Positions 8,199-17,310 of a stretch of 64,000 nucleotides of DNA are shown here, in pieces. Within the stretch, counting starts at the first letter, position 1; each line of letters starts with the position of its first letter. Origin of the DNA: Candidatus Brocadia sp. (lineage in GTDB: Bacteria > Planctomycetota > Brocadiia > Brocadiales > Brocadiaceae); contig WYAU01000031.1 of assembly GCA_011525665.1 (NCBI GenBank), forward strand, positions 28,125 to 92,124, given 5' to 3'. The translations under genes were made by a program, and so were the position numbers. A model generated the notes under the pieces. That model was not told where the DNA came from. It saw nothing but the letters and a program-made list of their open reading frames with translations, and made no database searches.

Positions 8199-9254
8199 AT
8201 GGGAAGAGTTATCTCATTCATTAACTACAAGGGCGGGGTCGGCAAAACAACCACCACTTATCACATCGGATGCGCCCTGACCTTGTACCACAACAAAAAG
8301 GTATTGCTCATCGATGCCGATCCACAAACCAACCTGACCTTTCTCTGCGTTGTGCCCGAACGATGGGAAGTATTCAAAAATGATAACGGAACACTTGCAA
8401 AACTCTTTGAGTCATATTTAAAGGATAGTTTTGATACGTATCAAATTAAAAACATTTTATGGAAATCTCCTATTGAATTATTTACAAAGGGCAAGGTCAC
8501 GAAAGATGTGGCGAGGAACCTTGACCTCATCCCATCTGACGTTGATTTGCTGGGGGTTGATATTGAATTGGCTGCAAAAACATGGAGAAAAATAGAATCC
8601 GGTTTTTATCAGGAACAACTTCAAATTTGCAGGCGAACAATCAAGGGTATAAAGGAGTTCTTCGGGATTGATACTTCTGATGATATACGCGATGCCCTGT
8701 ATTACGTCGAGCAGCGTCATATCCTGAAAAATGCCATTCACAGGATAAAAGACAACTATGATTATATCCTCATTGATTGTCCCCCAAACCTCTATCTGGT
8801 GACGCAAAATGCCCTTGCTGCAAGTGATGCATTTATTATAACGACCATACCAGACCATATGTCAACCATTGGAATAAATATCCTCACCAAGAAAATCAGG
8901 GAATTACATGGTAAGCTGAATCAGAAATGTTGTTTGACGAACACAATAATAGATAACCTGACACTAAAAGGAATAGTGTTTACCATGGTGCGTACCGCAG
9001 GCCAGAGCATTGTCAGCACCCACAAGGACAAAATGAATGAACTTAGAAAAGACAAGGACTACAGTAATGCATGCTTTGAAAACTCTGTCTCATGGGGTAC
9101 CGGTTACACCGAGGCCTCTGCGCTGGCAGTACCCGTGTTTTTGATGGACGATGAAAATGCAATGCGCGTGGCCGAACAATATAAAGAGGTAACAAAGGAA
9201 TTCATAGAGAAAGTCAGTGGTGATTACTATGGCAAAAAGGACGAAAAAACCTGA
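8199..9254 (+). CDS. ParA/Soj-like ATPase
   Basis: About 351 aa from ATG 8199; a TTG at 8151 would add 16 residues without matching the family. The deviant Walker A FINYKGGVGKTTTT is at the very N-terminus, LLIDADPQTNLTFL is the A' motif, and YDYILIDCPPNLYL the Walker B. These define the ParA/MinD group of DNA- or membrane-gradient ATPases. About 100 residues between A' and Walker B form an insertion not typical of short chromosomal ParA. The gene overlaps the next by about 26 nt, so the two are coupled. No ParB or parS is seen nearby, so it may be a plasmid-partition relic or an orphan positioning system. Confidence 0.85.
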   Translation: MGRVISFINYKGGVGKTTTTYHIGCALTLYHNKKVLLIDADPQTNLTFLCVVPERWEVFKNDNGTLAKLFESYLKDSFDTYQIKNILWKSPIELFTKGKVTKDVARNLDLIPSDVDLLGVDIELAAKTWRKIESGFYQEQLQICRRTIKGIKEFFGIDTSDDIRDALYYVEQRHILKNAIHRIKDNYDYILIDCPPNLYLVTQNALAASDAFIITTIPDHMSTIGINILTKKIRELHGKLNQKCCLTNTIIDNLTLKGIVFTMVRTAGQSIVSTHKDKMNELRKDKDYSNACFENSVSWGTGYTEASALAVPVFLMDDENAMRVAEQYKEVTKEFIEKVSGDYYGKKDEKT

Positions 9255-9753
9255 TCTGATTGAAGCCTTAACAAAAATAAAAGGATGCCTGCCGTTCCTC
9301 CCGAAAGAAGATGAAAGACATATGATGGCACAAATTATCCCGGAGATAATACAAGAGCTCAAGGTATTACAGGAAAGCATCGACCATTTCCCCGACGAAT
9401 CTGAGACACATCAGGTATCGGATGCCATTAACACCCTGCTATCATTCTTTGACACGCTGAAAGAAAAACCCCTCCTCGCCGAAATGCTGCTTCCAAAAAA
9501 GACAAAACCCGGGAAAACCCCAGGCATTGCCGTTGACATTAATGCTTTACAAAACCGGCTGGAAACGCTGCCGACAGAAAAGATCCTTGAAGAACTCACA
9601 AAACACAAAAAAGACGTCCTGCTTGAGTTATCTGCAAAGATGAATATAACCACAAACAAAAAATTGACAAAGCATGTCCTGGCGGACAGGATTGTTAAAC
9701 TAGGGTTTGCAAATAAGAGGGGATATAATTTATTGGGTAATCAACAAAGTTAA
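9229..9753 (+). CDS. Small partner protein coupled to the ParA-like ATPase
   Basis: About 174 aa from the ATG at 9229 (MAKRTKKPDLIEALTK); GTG 9217 is an alternative. I do not recognise a family. It is helical and lysine-rich, with a central acidic part and a C-terminal segment (EKILEELTKHKKDVLLELSAKMN...HVLADRIVKLGFANKRGYN) that resembles SAP/Rho-N-like nucleic-acid-binding helices. Overlap with the ParA-like gene suggests it supplies DNA or cargo binding for that ATPase, in the role normally filled by ParB. This is inference from context. Confidence 0.6.
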   Translation: MAKRTKKPDLIEALTKIKGCLPFLPKEDERHMMAQIIPEIIQELKVLQESIDHFPDESETHQVSDAINTLLSFFDTLKEKPLLAEMLLPKKTKPGKTPGIAVDINALQNRLETLPTEKILEELTKHKKDVLLELSAKMNITTNKKLTKHVLADRIVKLGFANKRGYNLLGNQQS

Positions 9754-9785
9754 AGAAATTACCAAACCTTTGTCATTCCCCTCTA

Positions 9786-11801
9786 TTACGACCACTTGGA
9801 ATATTGCGGAGCATTATGTAAATCGATAGCGGGTTCTTGCGTTATAACCGCATCCGCCCGAGTTGTCGCTGCCTCATCCCCTTCCCGTTTCACCTTTTCC
9901 CGGGCATTGAATTGCATCTCGAAGAGCTTTTTGTAAAGTCCTCCACGGGCAAGAAGTTCATGGTGGAGTCCCGCTTCCACAATCCGTCCCTTCTCCAGTG
10001 CCACGATCACATCGGCATGGAGTATGGTCGATAAGCGGTGCGCAATAACGAAGGTGGTGCGGTTTTTTACCAGACGGTAGATGGCATTCTGGATAAGTTG
10101 TTCGGTCTCCGTATCGACGGAAGATGTGGCCTCATCCAGAATGAGTATCCGGGGATTGGCAAGGATGGCCCGGGCAATGGCGATGCGTTGCTTTTGGCCG
10201 CCGGAAAGTTTCACCCCACGTTCACCGATCAGGGAATCGTATCCCTTCGGCAACTCAATAATAAAATCATGTGCATTGGCGGCACGGGCCGCTTCTTCAA
10301 TTTCCTTGTCCAATGCATCGGATCGGGCATACGCAATATTCGCTTTTACCGTATCATTGAAAAGAAACGGTTCCTGAAGCACCATGGCCATTTGCCTGCG
10401 CAGGGAGTGAAGTTTTACTTCCCTGATATTGTAACCATCAATGAAAATCCCTCCCTTTGTGGGGTCATAAAACCGAGGAATAAGTTTTGTAAGGGTAGTC
10501 TTCCCGCTACCGCTGGGACCCACAAAGGCAATCATCTGGCCCGGGTGTGCAATGATATTGATATCTGTCAAGACTTCTGTATCCGGGCTATAGCTGAAGT
10601 GAACATGTTTGAATTCTACAACACCACTCACGGGCGGCAAAGCAATAGACGTGGGGGCATCTTTCAAATCACACGGCGTATCCAGTATCTCAAAGATACG
10701 CTCGGTTGAGGCAATGGCGCGCTGCACCTGATTGTAAAAGCGTGTCAGACCCGTAATGGGACTGTACATCATCTGGAGATAGGGAAAGAATATGACGAAG
10801 GTACCCGCAGAGAGTTGTCCCTGAAGTACTTTATAGCCACCCAGGCAGATGACGACCACGGCACCCGTTTCGGTTATCAGGTCTACAATGGGTCTTAGCG
10901 CTGAAACGAGTTTTAATATCCGGACATAGAGATTATAATTCTCATAGTTTCTATTCCGGAAGCGTTCCATTTCCTCGGCCTCTTTCGCAAATCCCGCAAT
11001 GACCCGGATACCGGAGATATTGTCCTGAATGAGGGAGTTCAGTTCCGCAGTCTTGTCCCTCAGGGAGCGAAAGACCTTCCTGATCCTTGTCCCGAAATTA
11101 TAGGTGCACAGGGAGATAAACGGGCAAACAAATAAGGCGATGCCGGTGAGCTGCCAGTCGAGTTTTAAACAGAAATAGAGAATCCAGCCAAATTTAAACA
11201 TGTCCGTGATGAAGGTAATGACAGGGCCTACAACTGCCTGTTCCAGTGAATTCACGTCATTCATGAGACGGCTCATGATGTCTCCGGTCTTCGTATTCTC
11301 AAAATATTGCAAGGGGAATCGCTGAATATGGCCATAAAGCTGATTCCGCATATCATAAATGAGCCTCTGCCCCAATTCGGAGGTAATAAAGCCGTGTACC
11401 AGCGTAATGCCGCTATGAAAGGTATGCATGAGGATAAAACTCACAGCGAGAAAAGCCAATGTCACGATAGTCGGATTATAGCCTTCAAACCAGTGCTTCT
11501 GAATAGAATGTGAGGCCGTTAGTAACGGCCTTGAAAGCGGAATAGGGTTTTTTTGTCCGTAAAAGGAGTTTGTATCGGATGGCTTTTCCTCATGCGGATT
11601 GCCAGGAGTCGTTTTTATAAATCTGTCAGCCATCCTGATTTCATCCACCGCAATGCCCAATATCTGGGTCGGCAAGACGGCAATACAGGCACTGACCGCC
11701 GAAAGCATGAGAATAATTACTGATTTATACCAATACGGTTTTAAATAACCTAACAGTCTGATGTAGGTGCTTTTTGAAGAGACTTCTTTTTTCATACGCA
11801 C
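9786..11801 (-). CDS. ABC exporter, fused permease-ATPase (MsbA/multidrug type)
   Basis: A 671-aa half-transporter. An N-terminal ABC transmembrane domain of six predicted helices spans about residues 20-370, with a non-conserved insertion at about 60-105. The nucleotide-binding domain has Walker A GPSGSGKTTLTK (about 427), Q-loop VLQEPFLF, signature LSGGQKQRIAIARA (about 531), Walker B ILILDEATSSVD and switch IAHRLST. It probably exports lipid, lipid-linked or hydrophobic substrates as a homodimer. A charged Ala/Thr tail of about 40 residues follows the ATPase. It is monocistronic and convergent with the ParA pair. Substrate cannot be assigned. Confidence 0.92.
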   Translation of the reverse strand: MRMKKEVSSKSTYIRLLGYLKPYWYKSVIILMLSAVSACIAVLPTQILGIAVDEIRMADRFIKTTPGNPHEEKPSDTNSFYGQKNPIPLSRPLLTASHSIQKHWFEGYNPTIVTLAFLAVSFILMHTFHSGITLVHGFITSELGQRLIYDMRNQLYGHIQRFPLQYFENTKTGDIMSRLMNDVNSLEQAVVGPVITFITDMFKFGWILYFCLKLDWQLTGIALFVCPFISLCTYNFGTRIRKVFRSLRDKTAELNSLIQDNISGIRVIAGFAKEAEEMERFRNRNYENYNLYVRILKLVSALRPIVDLITETGAVVVICLGGYKVLQGQLSAGTFVIFFPYLQMMYSPITGLTRFYNQVQRAIASTERIFEILDTPCDLKDAPTSIALPPVSGVVEFKHVHFSYSPDTEVLTDINIIAHPGQMIAFVGPSGSGKTTLTKLIPRFYDPTKGGIFIDGYNIREVKLHSLRRQMAMVLQEPFLFNDTVKANIAYARSDALDKEIEEAARAANAHDFIIELPKGYDSLIGERGVKLSGGQKQRIAIARAILANPRILILDEATSSVDTETEQLIQNAIYRLVKNRTTFVIAHRLSTILHADVIVALEKGRIVEAGLHHELLARGGLYKKLFEMQFNAREKVKREGDEAATTRADAVITQEPAIDLHNAPQYSKWS

Positions 11802-12292
11802 CTATTATAAGGGAAAAATATCTTTTTACAAACTTTAGATGTGACGCTTCAGTCACAATTATGCCTCGCAGTACGTATGGAAATAGCCGTACTCCATGAT
11901 CCTTAGCGATTTGGTTTTGGATAATGCACTGAAATACCTGAGAGAGTTCACAACAAATATCTTTTGAACGCTGGTATTGAGGCAGAGAATTTCCCGTCGT
12001 TTTATTCCGGATGGGTCGGGCAGGACAGGAACTGTTGCGGCAAGGGCGATTGAAAAGTCACGGACGCCAATTCTCGCACGGCAAGAGTCTTTCCCCGGAA
12101 AGTTCCTGTCCGGACCAAGCCGCTGCGGTGTAATCTGCGAGATTAACGATGACTTAGGAGGAGACTGATCAGGCTACCCTACTGTTGGGATGCCGCCTTT
12201 TTTGACGACATCCCAACAAGAAAGGTATAGGAGGAGAGGTAATGCGGTATAATGGCCTTTCATTTTATCTTTGCCTCCATACCGACTTGCCA
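11802..12292. other. Gene-free stretch with interleaved inverted arms
   Basis: No convincing gene is found. At 12023-12033 GGACAGGAACT pairs perfectly with AGTTCCTGTCC at 12101-12111. TTGCGGC just inside the first arm can pair with GCCGCTGC after the second arm, an interleaved (pseudoknot-like) order. A purine-rich AGGAGGAGAC-like patch follows. It could be a structured RNA or a decayed gene. Confidence 0.3.
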
Positions 12293-12484
12293 CTAAGAAA
12301 GGGAGCATAAAATATGCCAATTAAATAAAATCTCTTTATCCTCAACAAAATTATTCAAAACGGGCAAGAAATTTTCGATATTGCTGTGAAAAGGTTCTAC
12401 ATTCTCCCGGTATTTGAGCAGGAATGAAATGTTTTTTCCCGTCCGATCATCAAGAATGTCTTTTACAATAGCAACGTTATACAC
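12293..12484 (-). CDS. Possible small hypothetical protein
   Basis: A 63-codon GTG-start frame encodes MYNVAIVKDILDDRTGK and a Leu/Asn/Glu-rich remainder. No family is recognised and no Shine-Dalgarno is clear. It lies just downstream of the perfect hairpin at 12511-12554. It may be a gene fragment. Confidence 0.25.
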   Translation of the reverse strand: MYNVAIVKDILDDRTGKNISFLLKYRENVEPFHSNIENFLPVLNNFVEDKEILFNWHILCSLS

Positions 12485-12510
12485 ACATTAACCACAAAAG
12501 CAAAAATCAT

Positions 12511-12554
12511 GTATGTATAATTATTAAACGTTTTCGTTTAATAATTATACATAC
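12511..12554. promoter_or_regulatory. Perfect 20-bp-arm AT-rich hairpin
   Basis: Arms 12511-12530 and 12535-12554 are exactly complementary around a TTTT loop; the arm begins GTATGTATAATTATTAAACG. No T-run follows on the plus strand. It could be a bidirectional terminator, a regulator-binding palindrome or a recombination hairpin. Confidence 0.6.
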
Positions 12555-12699
12555 GGTACAAAATACGGACAATATCATGCGAAAAAATATATTAAAAAAT
12601 CTTTTTAATCATTATTGCACTCACATGTACGCAAAAACACCAAAAAATAACCAATAAATGACAATTATGTTTTTTTCTATATCCTGATATTCATCGGCA

Positions 12700-12888
12700 T
12701 TATTGATCCTGTATTGCAAAGTTTGCACCATCATCTTGTGATGCTATGTATGACCCGATAGGACACAGCACCTTACTGTCCGCTTCGCAGCGGATCAGAA
12801 TCTTCCATAACGACTCAAGATTCTCTTTTTCATGTTCTGTTTCCGGAATTAATTTAATCCTCGTCTTGCTTTCAATAGAAATTTTCAT
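12700..12888 (-). CDS. Small hypothetical protein (62 aa)
   Basis: From the ATG at 12888 it reads MKISIESKTRIKLIPETEHE and contains two Cys (IRCEADSKVLCPIGSY). The start is chosen because GAAAGGAATTACTGC gives a good Shine-Dalgarno; the longer upstream frame has none. An N-terminal beta-strand plus Glu-rich helix layout is likely. I do not recognise the family. It is monocistronic, upstream of the MacAB operon's end. Confidence 0.55.
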   Translation of the reverse strand: MKISIESKTRIKLIPETEHEKENLESLWKILIRCEADSKVLCPIGSYIASQDDGANFAIQDQ

Positions 12889-13030
12889 GCAGTAATTCCT
12901 TTCACCTTTAATCTGGAGTCTTGTAATGCTTCGCAGACCATGGCTCGTATTCACGTATGATACTGAACAAAAGAACAGTTTAAATGAAAATCATTATATA
13001 TTCAATATTCTTTTTCAAGCAAATCACCAT

Positions 13031-14245
13031 TTATTCATACCTGAGCGCCTCGATGGGATTAAGTCTTGATGCCTTCCTTGCCGGATAATAACCGAAGAAA
13101 ATGCCAACCATATTGGAAAAGAGAAATGCAACGACAATGGACGGCGAAGAGAGTAACGATGGCCATCCTCCGTAGTAGGAGACTAATTTTGATACTAGAA
13201 TGCCAAAGATTATTCCTATTAGCCCCCCGATGGAGCTCAGCACGGTAGATTCTATCAGAAATTGGAAGAGGATATCCTTTTCCTTTGCACCAACCGCCAT
13301 CCTGATGCCAATCTCCCTTGTCCTTTCGGTCGTGGAAACCAGCATGATATTCATAATGCCAATGCCTCCGACAAACAGGGAGACCAATGCAATACTTCCC
13401 AGAAGAATAGTCATCGTCTGACTTGTTTCCATTACTGTTGAAGCGAATTCTACCTGGCTGATAACGGTAAAATCATTCTCTTCATTGGGTCTCAGCCGGT
13501 GGCGTTGCCTTAAGAGCGCAGTAATCTGATCGATCGCCTCGAATCGTGCCTCCGTAGTGATGGTTGAAGCGAGAATGTAATTAATATAAGTAACCCCCAT
13601 AATCTTTCTCTGTATGGTCGTGTAAGGCATGAGAACCGTGTCATCCTGGTCCTGTCCCGTGGGCGATTGCCCTTTCGCGCTGAGCACACCGATTACCCGA
13701 AAGGGAATATTATTTACACGAACCCACCGGTCAACAGGGTCCAGCATTCCAAAAAGGTTAGTTACAACGGTTTGTCCCAAAACACAAACCTTTGCCATAG
13801 TATTTACGTCCCGCTGGGTAATAAATCTCCCGCTTTTTAAAGGCCAATTCCGTATTATCTGATAGTCAGGGCCTACCCCCGACACGCCGGTTGTCCAGTT
13901 CATATTGCCGTAAACAACCTGTGTAGTTGTCCTCATACCGGGTGAAACGTAACCGACCGCACCACATTCCCTTGCTATAGCATAGGCATCCTCTGCCGTT
14001 AAGGTGATCGTTCCGGTGGTACCCCGGGCAGCTGCATGGGTGGTGCTGATGGGGATAATAATGAGTACGTTTATGCCCAAACTCTCAAGTTGTTTCTCAA
14101 CAAAGACCTTCGCGCCCTGTCCAATACTTACCATAACAATTACGGCGCCAACGCCAATAACGATGCCCAGGATCGTCAGGGAGGAACGCAATTTGTTCCT
14201 CATAATTGCACGTAAAGCTATTTTAAAAAGCGCCGTCATAGGCAA
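13031..14245 (-). CDS. MacB-type ABC transporter permease
   Basis: A 404-aa inner-membrane permease of the FtsX/MacB group without a fused ATPase. TM1 at about residues 22-46 includes LTILGIVIGVGAVIVMVSIGQGA, a hallmark of MacB permeases. A periplasmic MacB_PCD domain (about 50-270) follows, then three C-terminal helices with VGGIGIMNIMLVSTTERTREIG and the ending RLNPIEALRYE. It forms a mechanotransmission-type tripartite pump with the two upstream genes. The gene is last in a three-gene operon, 31 nt after the ATPase. The substrate may be a peptide, lipoprotein or antibiotic. Confidence 0.93.
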   Translation of the reverse strand: MPMTALFKIALRAIMRNKLRSSLTILGIVIGVGAVIVMVSIGQGAKVFVEKQLESLGINVLIIIPISTTHAAARGTTGTITLTAEDAYAIARECGAVGYVSPGMRTTTQVVYGNMNWTTGVSGVGPDYQIIRNWPLKSGRFITQRDVNTMAKVCVLGQTVVTNLFGMLDPVDRWVRVNNIPFRVIGVLSAKGQSPTGQDQDDTVLMPYTTIQRKIMGVTYINYILASTITTEARFEAIDQITALLRQRHRLRPNEENDFTVISQVEFASTVMETSQTMTILLGSIALVSLFVGGIGIMNIMLVSTTERTREIGIRMAVGAKEKDILFQFLIESTVLSSIGGLIGIIFGILVSKLVSYYGGWPSLLSSPSIVVAFLFSNMVGIFFGYYPARKASRLNPIEALRYE

Positions 14246-14276
14246 AAAAGGTTTTGCTAAAAATTACCTTGCGGAT

Positions 14277-15011
14277 TTAGGGGACTGTTTCGCAGGACGC
14301 ATGAACGGCGGGCGTGCCGGGGGAATGAGAAGGGGTATCACTTAAAACCCTGCCATCCTTGAGAACGACAACCCTGCCAGCGTATCGTGCGATATCAGTT
14401 TCATGAGTCACCAGCACAATGGTGATACCCATTGTACGGTTAAGGTCACACAGTACATTCATAACGTCTGTGCTGGTAGCGCTATCCAGATTCCCTGTCG
14501 GCTCGTCAGCAAGGAGCAGGGTAGGATTATTGGCAATCGCCCGCGCAATGGCAACGCGTTGTTGCTGCCCCCCGGATAATTGATTGGGATAATGTTTTTC
14601 AAACCCCTCGAGACCCAGAATACGTATGATCCGATAAATCTCATCGGTATCGTTCTTGGATATTTTCTTGCCATAAATAAGAGGGAGTTCGATATTCTCC
14701 ACTACCGTAGTCCTGCTGAGAAGGTTAAAGTTCTGAAACACAAACCCCAGTTTTTTGTTACGAATTTCGGCCAATTCATTTTTTGAGAAACGGGAAACTT
14801 CAATACCTTCCAGATAATATTTCCCCTGAGTAGGACTATCGAGACATCCGAGTATATTCATTAGGGTGGACTTGCCTGACCCGGATGCCCCCATAATAGC
14901 CATAAACTCGCCTTTTTTAATCGCCAGAGACACCCCGTCTAAGGCCGTGACCTTAATATCCCCCATCGTATATACCTTATACACGTCCTTTAACAGCACA
15001 ATATCCTGCAT
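14277..15011 (-). CDS. MacB/LolD-type ABC transporter ATP-binding protein
   Basis: A 244-aa ATPase of the MacB/LolD/FtsE group. Walker A is GASGSGKSTLMN, the Q-loop region GFVFQNFNLL, the signature LSGGQQQRVAIARA and Walker [13 protein letters not shown], followed by VTHETDIA. It energises the adjacent permease from the cytoplasmic face. It starts 3 nt after the MacA-like stop. The C-terminal tail beyond LKDGRVLSD is short and low complexity. Confidence 0.94.
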   Translation of the reverse strand: MQDIVLLKDVYKVYTMGDIKVTALDGVSLAIKKGEFMAIMGASGSGKSTLMNILGCLDSPTQGKYYLEGIEVSRFSKNELAEIRNKKLGFVFQNFNLLSRTTVVENIELPLIYGKKISKNDTDEIYRIIRILGLEGFEKHYPNQLSGGQQQRVAIARAIANNPTLLLADEPTGNLDSATSTDVMNVLCDLNRTMGITIVLVTHETDIARYAGRVVVLKDGRVLSDTPSHSPGTPAVHASCETVP

Positions 15012-15014
15012 ATT

Positions 15015-16217
15015 TTAATAACGGGCCCTGCCCCAGGGAACTTTTTGATGGCCTTTTTTTCCTGTCGGAGGAAGTATCTCGCCAATTACAATCTCCTGAC
15101 CTTCTTTTATGTCGCCCTCCAAAATTTCGGTAAAGCTGTCGTCTCCTATTCCCAGATTCACAGGCACCTGCGTCAATTTTCCCCTCTCTAACACCCAAAT
15201 ATGCGCAAAGGCTTTTTTCGCAGACTTCCTGTCCGGAAGCGCTTTTTTCTCCGCTTCGGTTTTGAGCGTCTCCGAAGGGGCATATCGCAGCGCGGCATTG
15301 GGGATCCTTAAAACATTTTCTGTCCCGGCCACAAGAATGGACGTATTTGCCGTCATGCCGGGCCTGAGCTTCAAAGAGGAATTATCAACATTAATTATCG
15401 TATCGTAGGTCACGACATTCTGAAAAATAATGGGTGCCATGCGGATCTCGGAAACCCTGCCCTCAAACAAATCGTCAGGAAAAGCATCGACGGTAAACTT
15501 TGCCTCCTGCCCTATTTTGACCATACCAATGTCGGCTTCATCGACATTCGTATTAACCTGCATGTGAACCAGATCTTCGGCAATAGTAAAAAGCGTGGGG
15601 GTTTGAAAGCTGGACACAACCGTCTGTCCCACATCCACATTTCTGGAAATCACAATGCCGTTCAAAGGAGATAAAATTACCGTATGTTTTAAATCTGTTT
15701 TTGCAATTTCCAGGGCTGCTTTGGCCTGCAATACTTGCGATTCTGCCAGTTTTACATCGGCCAGGCCCGCCTGATAAGTAGTCCTGGCAGCATCAAGTTC
15801 TTCAATGGAAATTACTTTCCTGGCAAACAATTGTTTTGAACGATGGTAATTTCTCCGGTTATTCTTAGAGTTTACCCTTGCCTTTTCAAGAGAAGCTATA
15901 GCAGTGGCAAGGGCTGCGTCCGCCTTTTTTACCTGATGCTCGAAGGGGACAGGGTCAATTTGGGCCACGACCTGTCCCACCATGACTTCAGAGTTGAAAT
16001 CAACATATAGTTTCGAAATAATGCCGGTGACCTGACTGCCGATGATAACGGTCCTTACAGGGTTTATGGTACCGGTTGCAGTAACATATCTCCTTATATC
16101 CCCCCTGTCTATTTTTTCTGTCCTGTATTGAATAGATTCCGCGTTGCCAAGAAAATAGACTGACGCTGTGACAATGGCAATAAGACAAGGAATACCAATA
16201 ATAATGTACTTTTTCAT
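15015..16217 (-). CDS. MacA/HlyD-type periplasmic adaptor subunit
   Basis: A 400-aa membrane fusion protein. An N-terminal anchor (about residues 4-24) is followed by a barrel-sandwich half-motif (TATGTINPVRTVIIGSQVTG), a coiled-coil alpha-hairpin (about 95-170), the second lipoyl half (LSPLNGIVISRNVDVGQTV) and beta-barrel and membrane-proximal domains. It links the inner-membrane MacB-type pump to an outer-membrane channel; no TolC gene is adjacent. First gene of the macA-ATPase-permease operon. Confidence 0.93.
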   Translation of the reverse strand: MKKYIIIGIPCLIAIVTASVYFLGNAESIQYRTEKIDRGDIRRYVTATGTINPVRTVIIGSQVTGIISKLYVDFNSEVMVGQVVAQIDPVPFEHQVKKADAALATAIASLEKARVNSKNNRRNYHRSKQLFARKVISIEELDAARTTYQAGLADVKLAESQVLQAKAALEIAKTDLKHTVILSPLNGIVISRNVDVGQTVVSSFQTPTLFTIAEDLVHMQVNTNVDEADIGMVKIGQEAKFTVDAFPDDLFEGRVSEIRMAPIIFQNVVTYDTIINVDNSSLKLRPGMTANTSILVAGTENVLRIPNAALRYAPSETLKTEAEKKALPDRKSAKKAFAHIWVLERGKLTQVPVNLGIGDDSFTEILEGDIKEGQEIVIGEILPPTGKKGHQKVPWGRARY

Positions 16218-16689
16218 AATTCAGTCTAAGATAATAAAATTTGGTAATGATGGCAATTACTATTTTAAAAGTGTCGTAAATGACATCGGCTTTTCTATGC
16301 CAGCGGCGGAAACCCCGTTTATAATATTCAACACCGGCAGATATTAACCGCTGATTATGAAGACACTCTGTGGCAGGCGATGTAGTCTTCCGGAATTTGG
16401 CAGCAGATGCCGGGAAAAGGCAGATAACCGGGGCTGTATTGGAGGCGCTGTGCCGAGACGGGGAAAGGGGCGTCATGATTGTCGGTGTTGCGGATGGTAT
16501 CGGTGGCGGTACATAAACAGCGCGGAACACGAAAAGAGAAAGAGGGAAGGACGGTAAATTGGGACGTACTGCCGATGGCACCGCAGTACCGGCAGCGAGC
16601 GCCCCGATTCCATGGTCAACCGATTTATCTTCCTGATTCGAGGAAATTATCCCCTTCCCTATAAATGAGAAGCAATCACGTGGGTCAAA
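16218..16689. other. Gene-free stretch with a coding-like short frame
   Basis: A 49-codon plus-strand frame from GTG 16370 to 16516 encodes VAGDVVFRNLAADAGKRQIT and ends in a Gly-rich VGVADGIGGGT. Its composition is protein-like but it lacks a Shine-Dalgarno and a known family. It may be the relic end of a gene. Nothing else is recognised. Confidence 0.3.
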
Positions 16690-17283
16690 TTACCACCCAA
16701 TAACACCCCTCTTGCTCTGTTTGGAAATTTCCTTTTCATCTTCCCATACCGCCAAACCATCGTTGTTTGTAAGGGAGAGCTGGAAGCTATAGGAAACCTG
16801 TCGAACTTCATCCTGACGGTCTCGCTTCTCAATGATCTTGCCGGAAAGTGTGAAATCAGGCATGCGCTGCGGCTCCTTTTTGTCTGCGTAAAATTCTTTT
16901 TCCTGTTGAATGCCCTTAGCCAGCGGATCCTCCGCTATACCACCTATCCCGATTGTAGTAGTGGTCAGTGCCTTTCCGCTCTGGTTGAGGGCAACACGGA
17001 TCTTTTTTGTTAACAGGTCGGTATCAATCTGCTGGGTGGTATTGTTGACAATGCGGCTGATGGCGAGCATTGCAGGCTGTATCTGCGTTTTATCCAATGC
17101 CCCTGAGGCCAGAAGCGAGTTGATCATCTCTTCGGCCGCGTAAGAAAAGTCCTGGATATTGATATCGGTGGTAACTATAGTGCGCGGACCGGTGGATTCA
17201 ACATACCTGGTATGCGTGGCACATCCCCCGAAGAATAATAATGAAGGTAAAAACAAAAGACAATATTTCAAATATTTTCTCAT
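16690..17283 (-). CDS. LpoB-like penicillin-binding-protein activator lipoprotein
   Basis: About 197 aa from ATG 17283 (AAAGG at good spacing); ATG 17295 is possible. A signal peptide ends in a lipobox FGGC, followed by the LpoB-family core: IVTTDINIQDFSYAAEEMINSLL, ISRIVNNTTQQIDTDLLTKKI, FTLSGKIIEKRDRQ..VRQVSYSFQLSLTNN and VWEDEKEISKQSKRG. In enterobacteria LpoB is an outer-membrane lipoprotein that stimulates PBP1b. It is the last gene of a six-gene operon, 15-27 nt after YcfL. Whether it activates a PBP here is inference. Confidence 0.88.
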   Translation of the reverse strand: MRKYLKYCLLFLPSLLFFGGCATHTRYVESTGPRTIVTTDINIQDFSYAAEEMINSLLASGALDKTQIQPAMLAISRIVNNTTQQIDTDLLTKKIRVALNQSGKALTTTTIGIGGIAEDPLAKGIQQEKEFYADKKEPQRMPDFTLSGKIIEKRDRQDEVRQVSYSFQLSLTNNDGLAVWEDEKEISKQSKRGVIGW

Positions 17284-17310
17284 CTTGATTTTCATCCTTT
17301 CTCAATGTCC

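Noticed and set aside
10038..10709. Long plus-strand open frame opposite the MsbA-like exporter
   Set aside because: It is antisense to a strongly supported ATPase domain and its translation has no family features.
11977..12168. Short plus-strand frame in the 11.8-12.3 kb gap
   Set aside because: No Shine-Dalgarno and an Arg/Gly/Ser-rich translation; inverted arms explain the region better.
16000..16581. Minus-strand frame covering the macA start and the upstream gap
   Set aside because: Overlaps the clear MacA N-terminus in another frame and has no family match.
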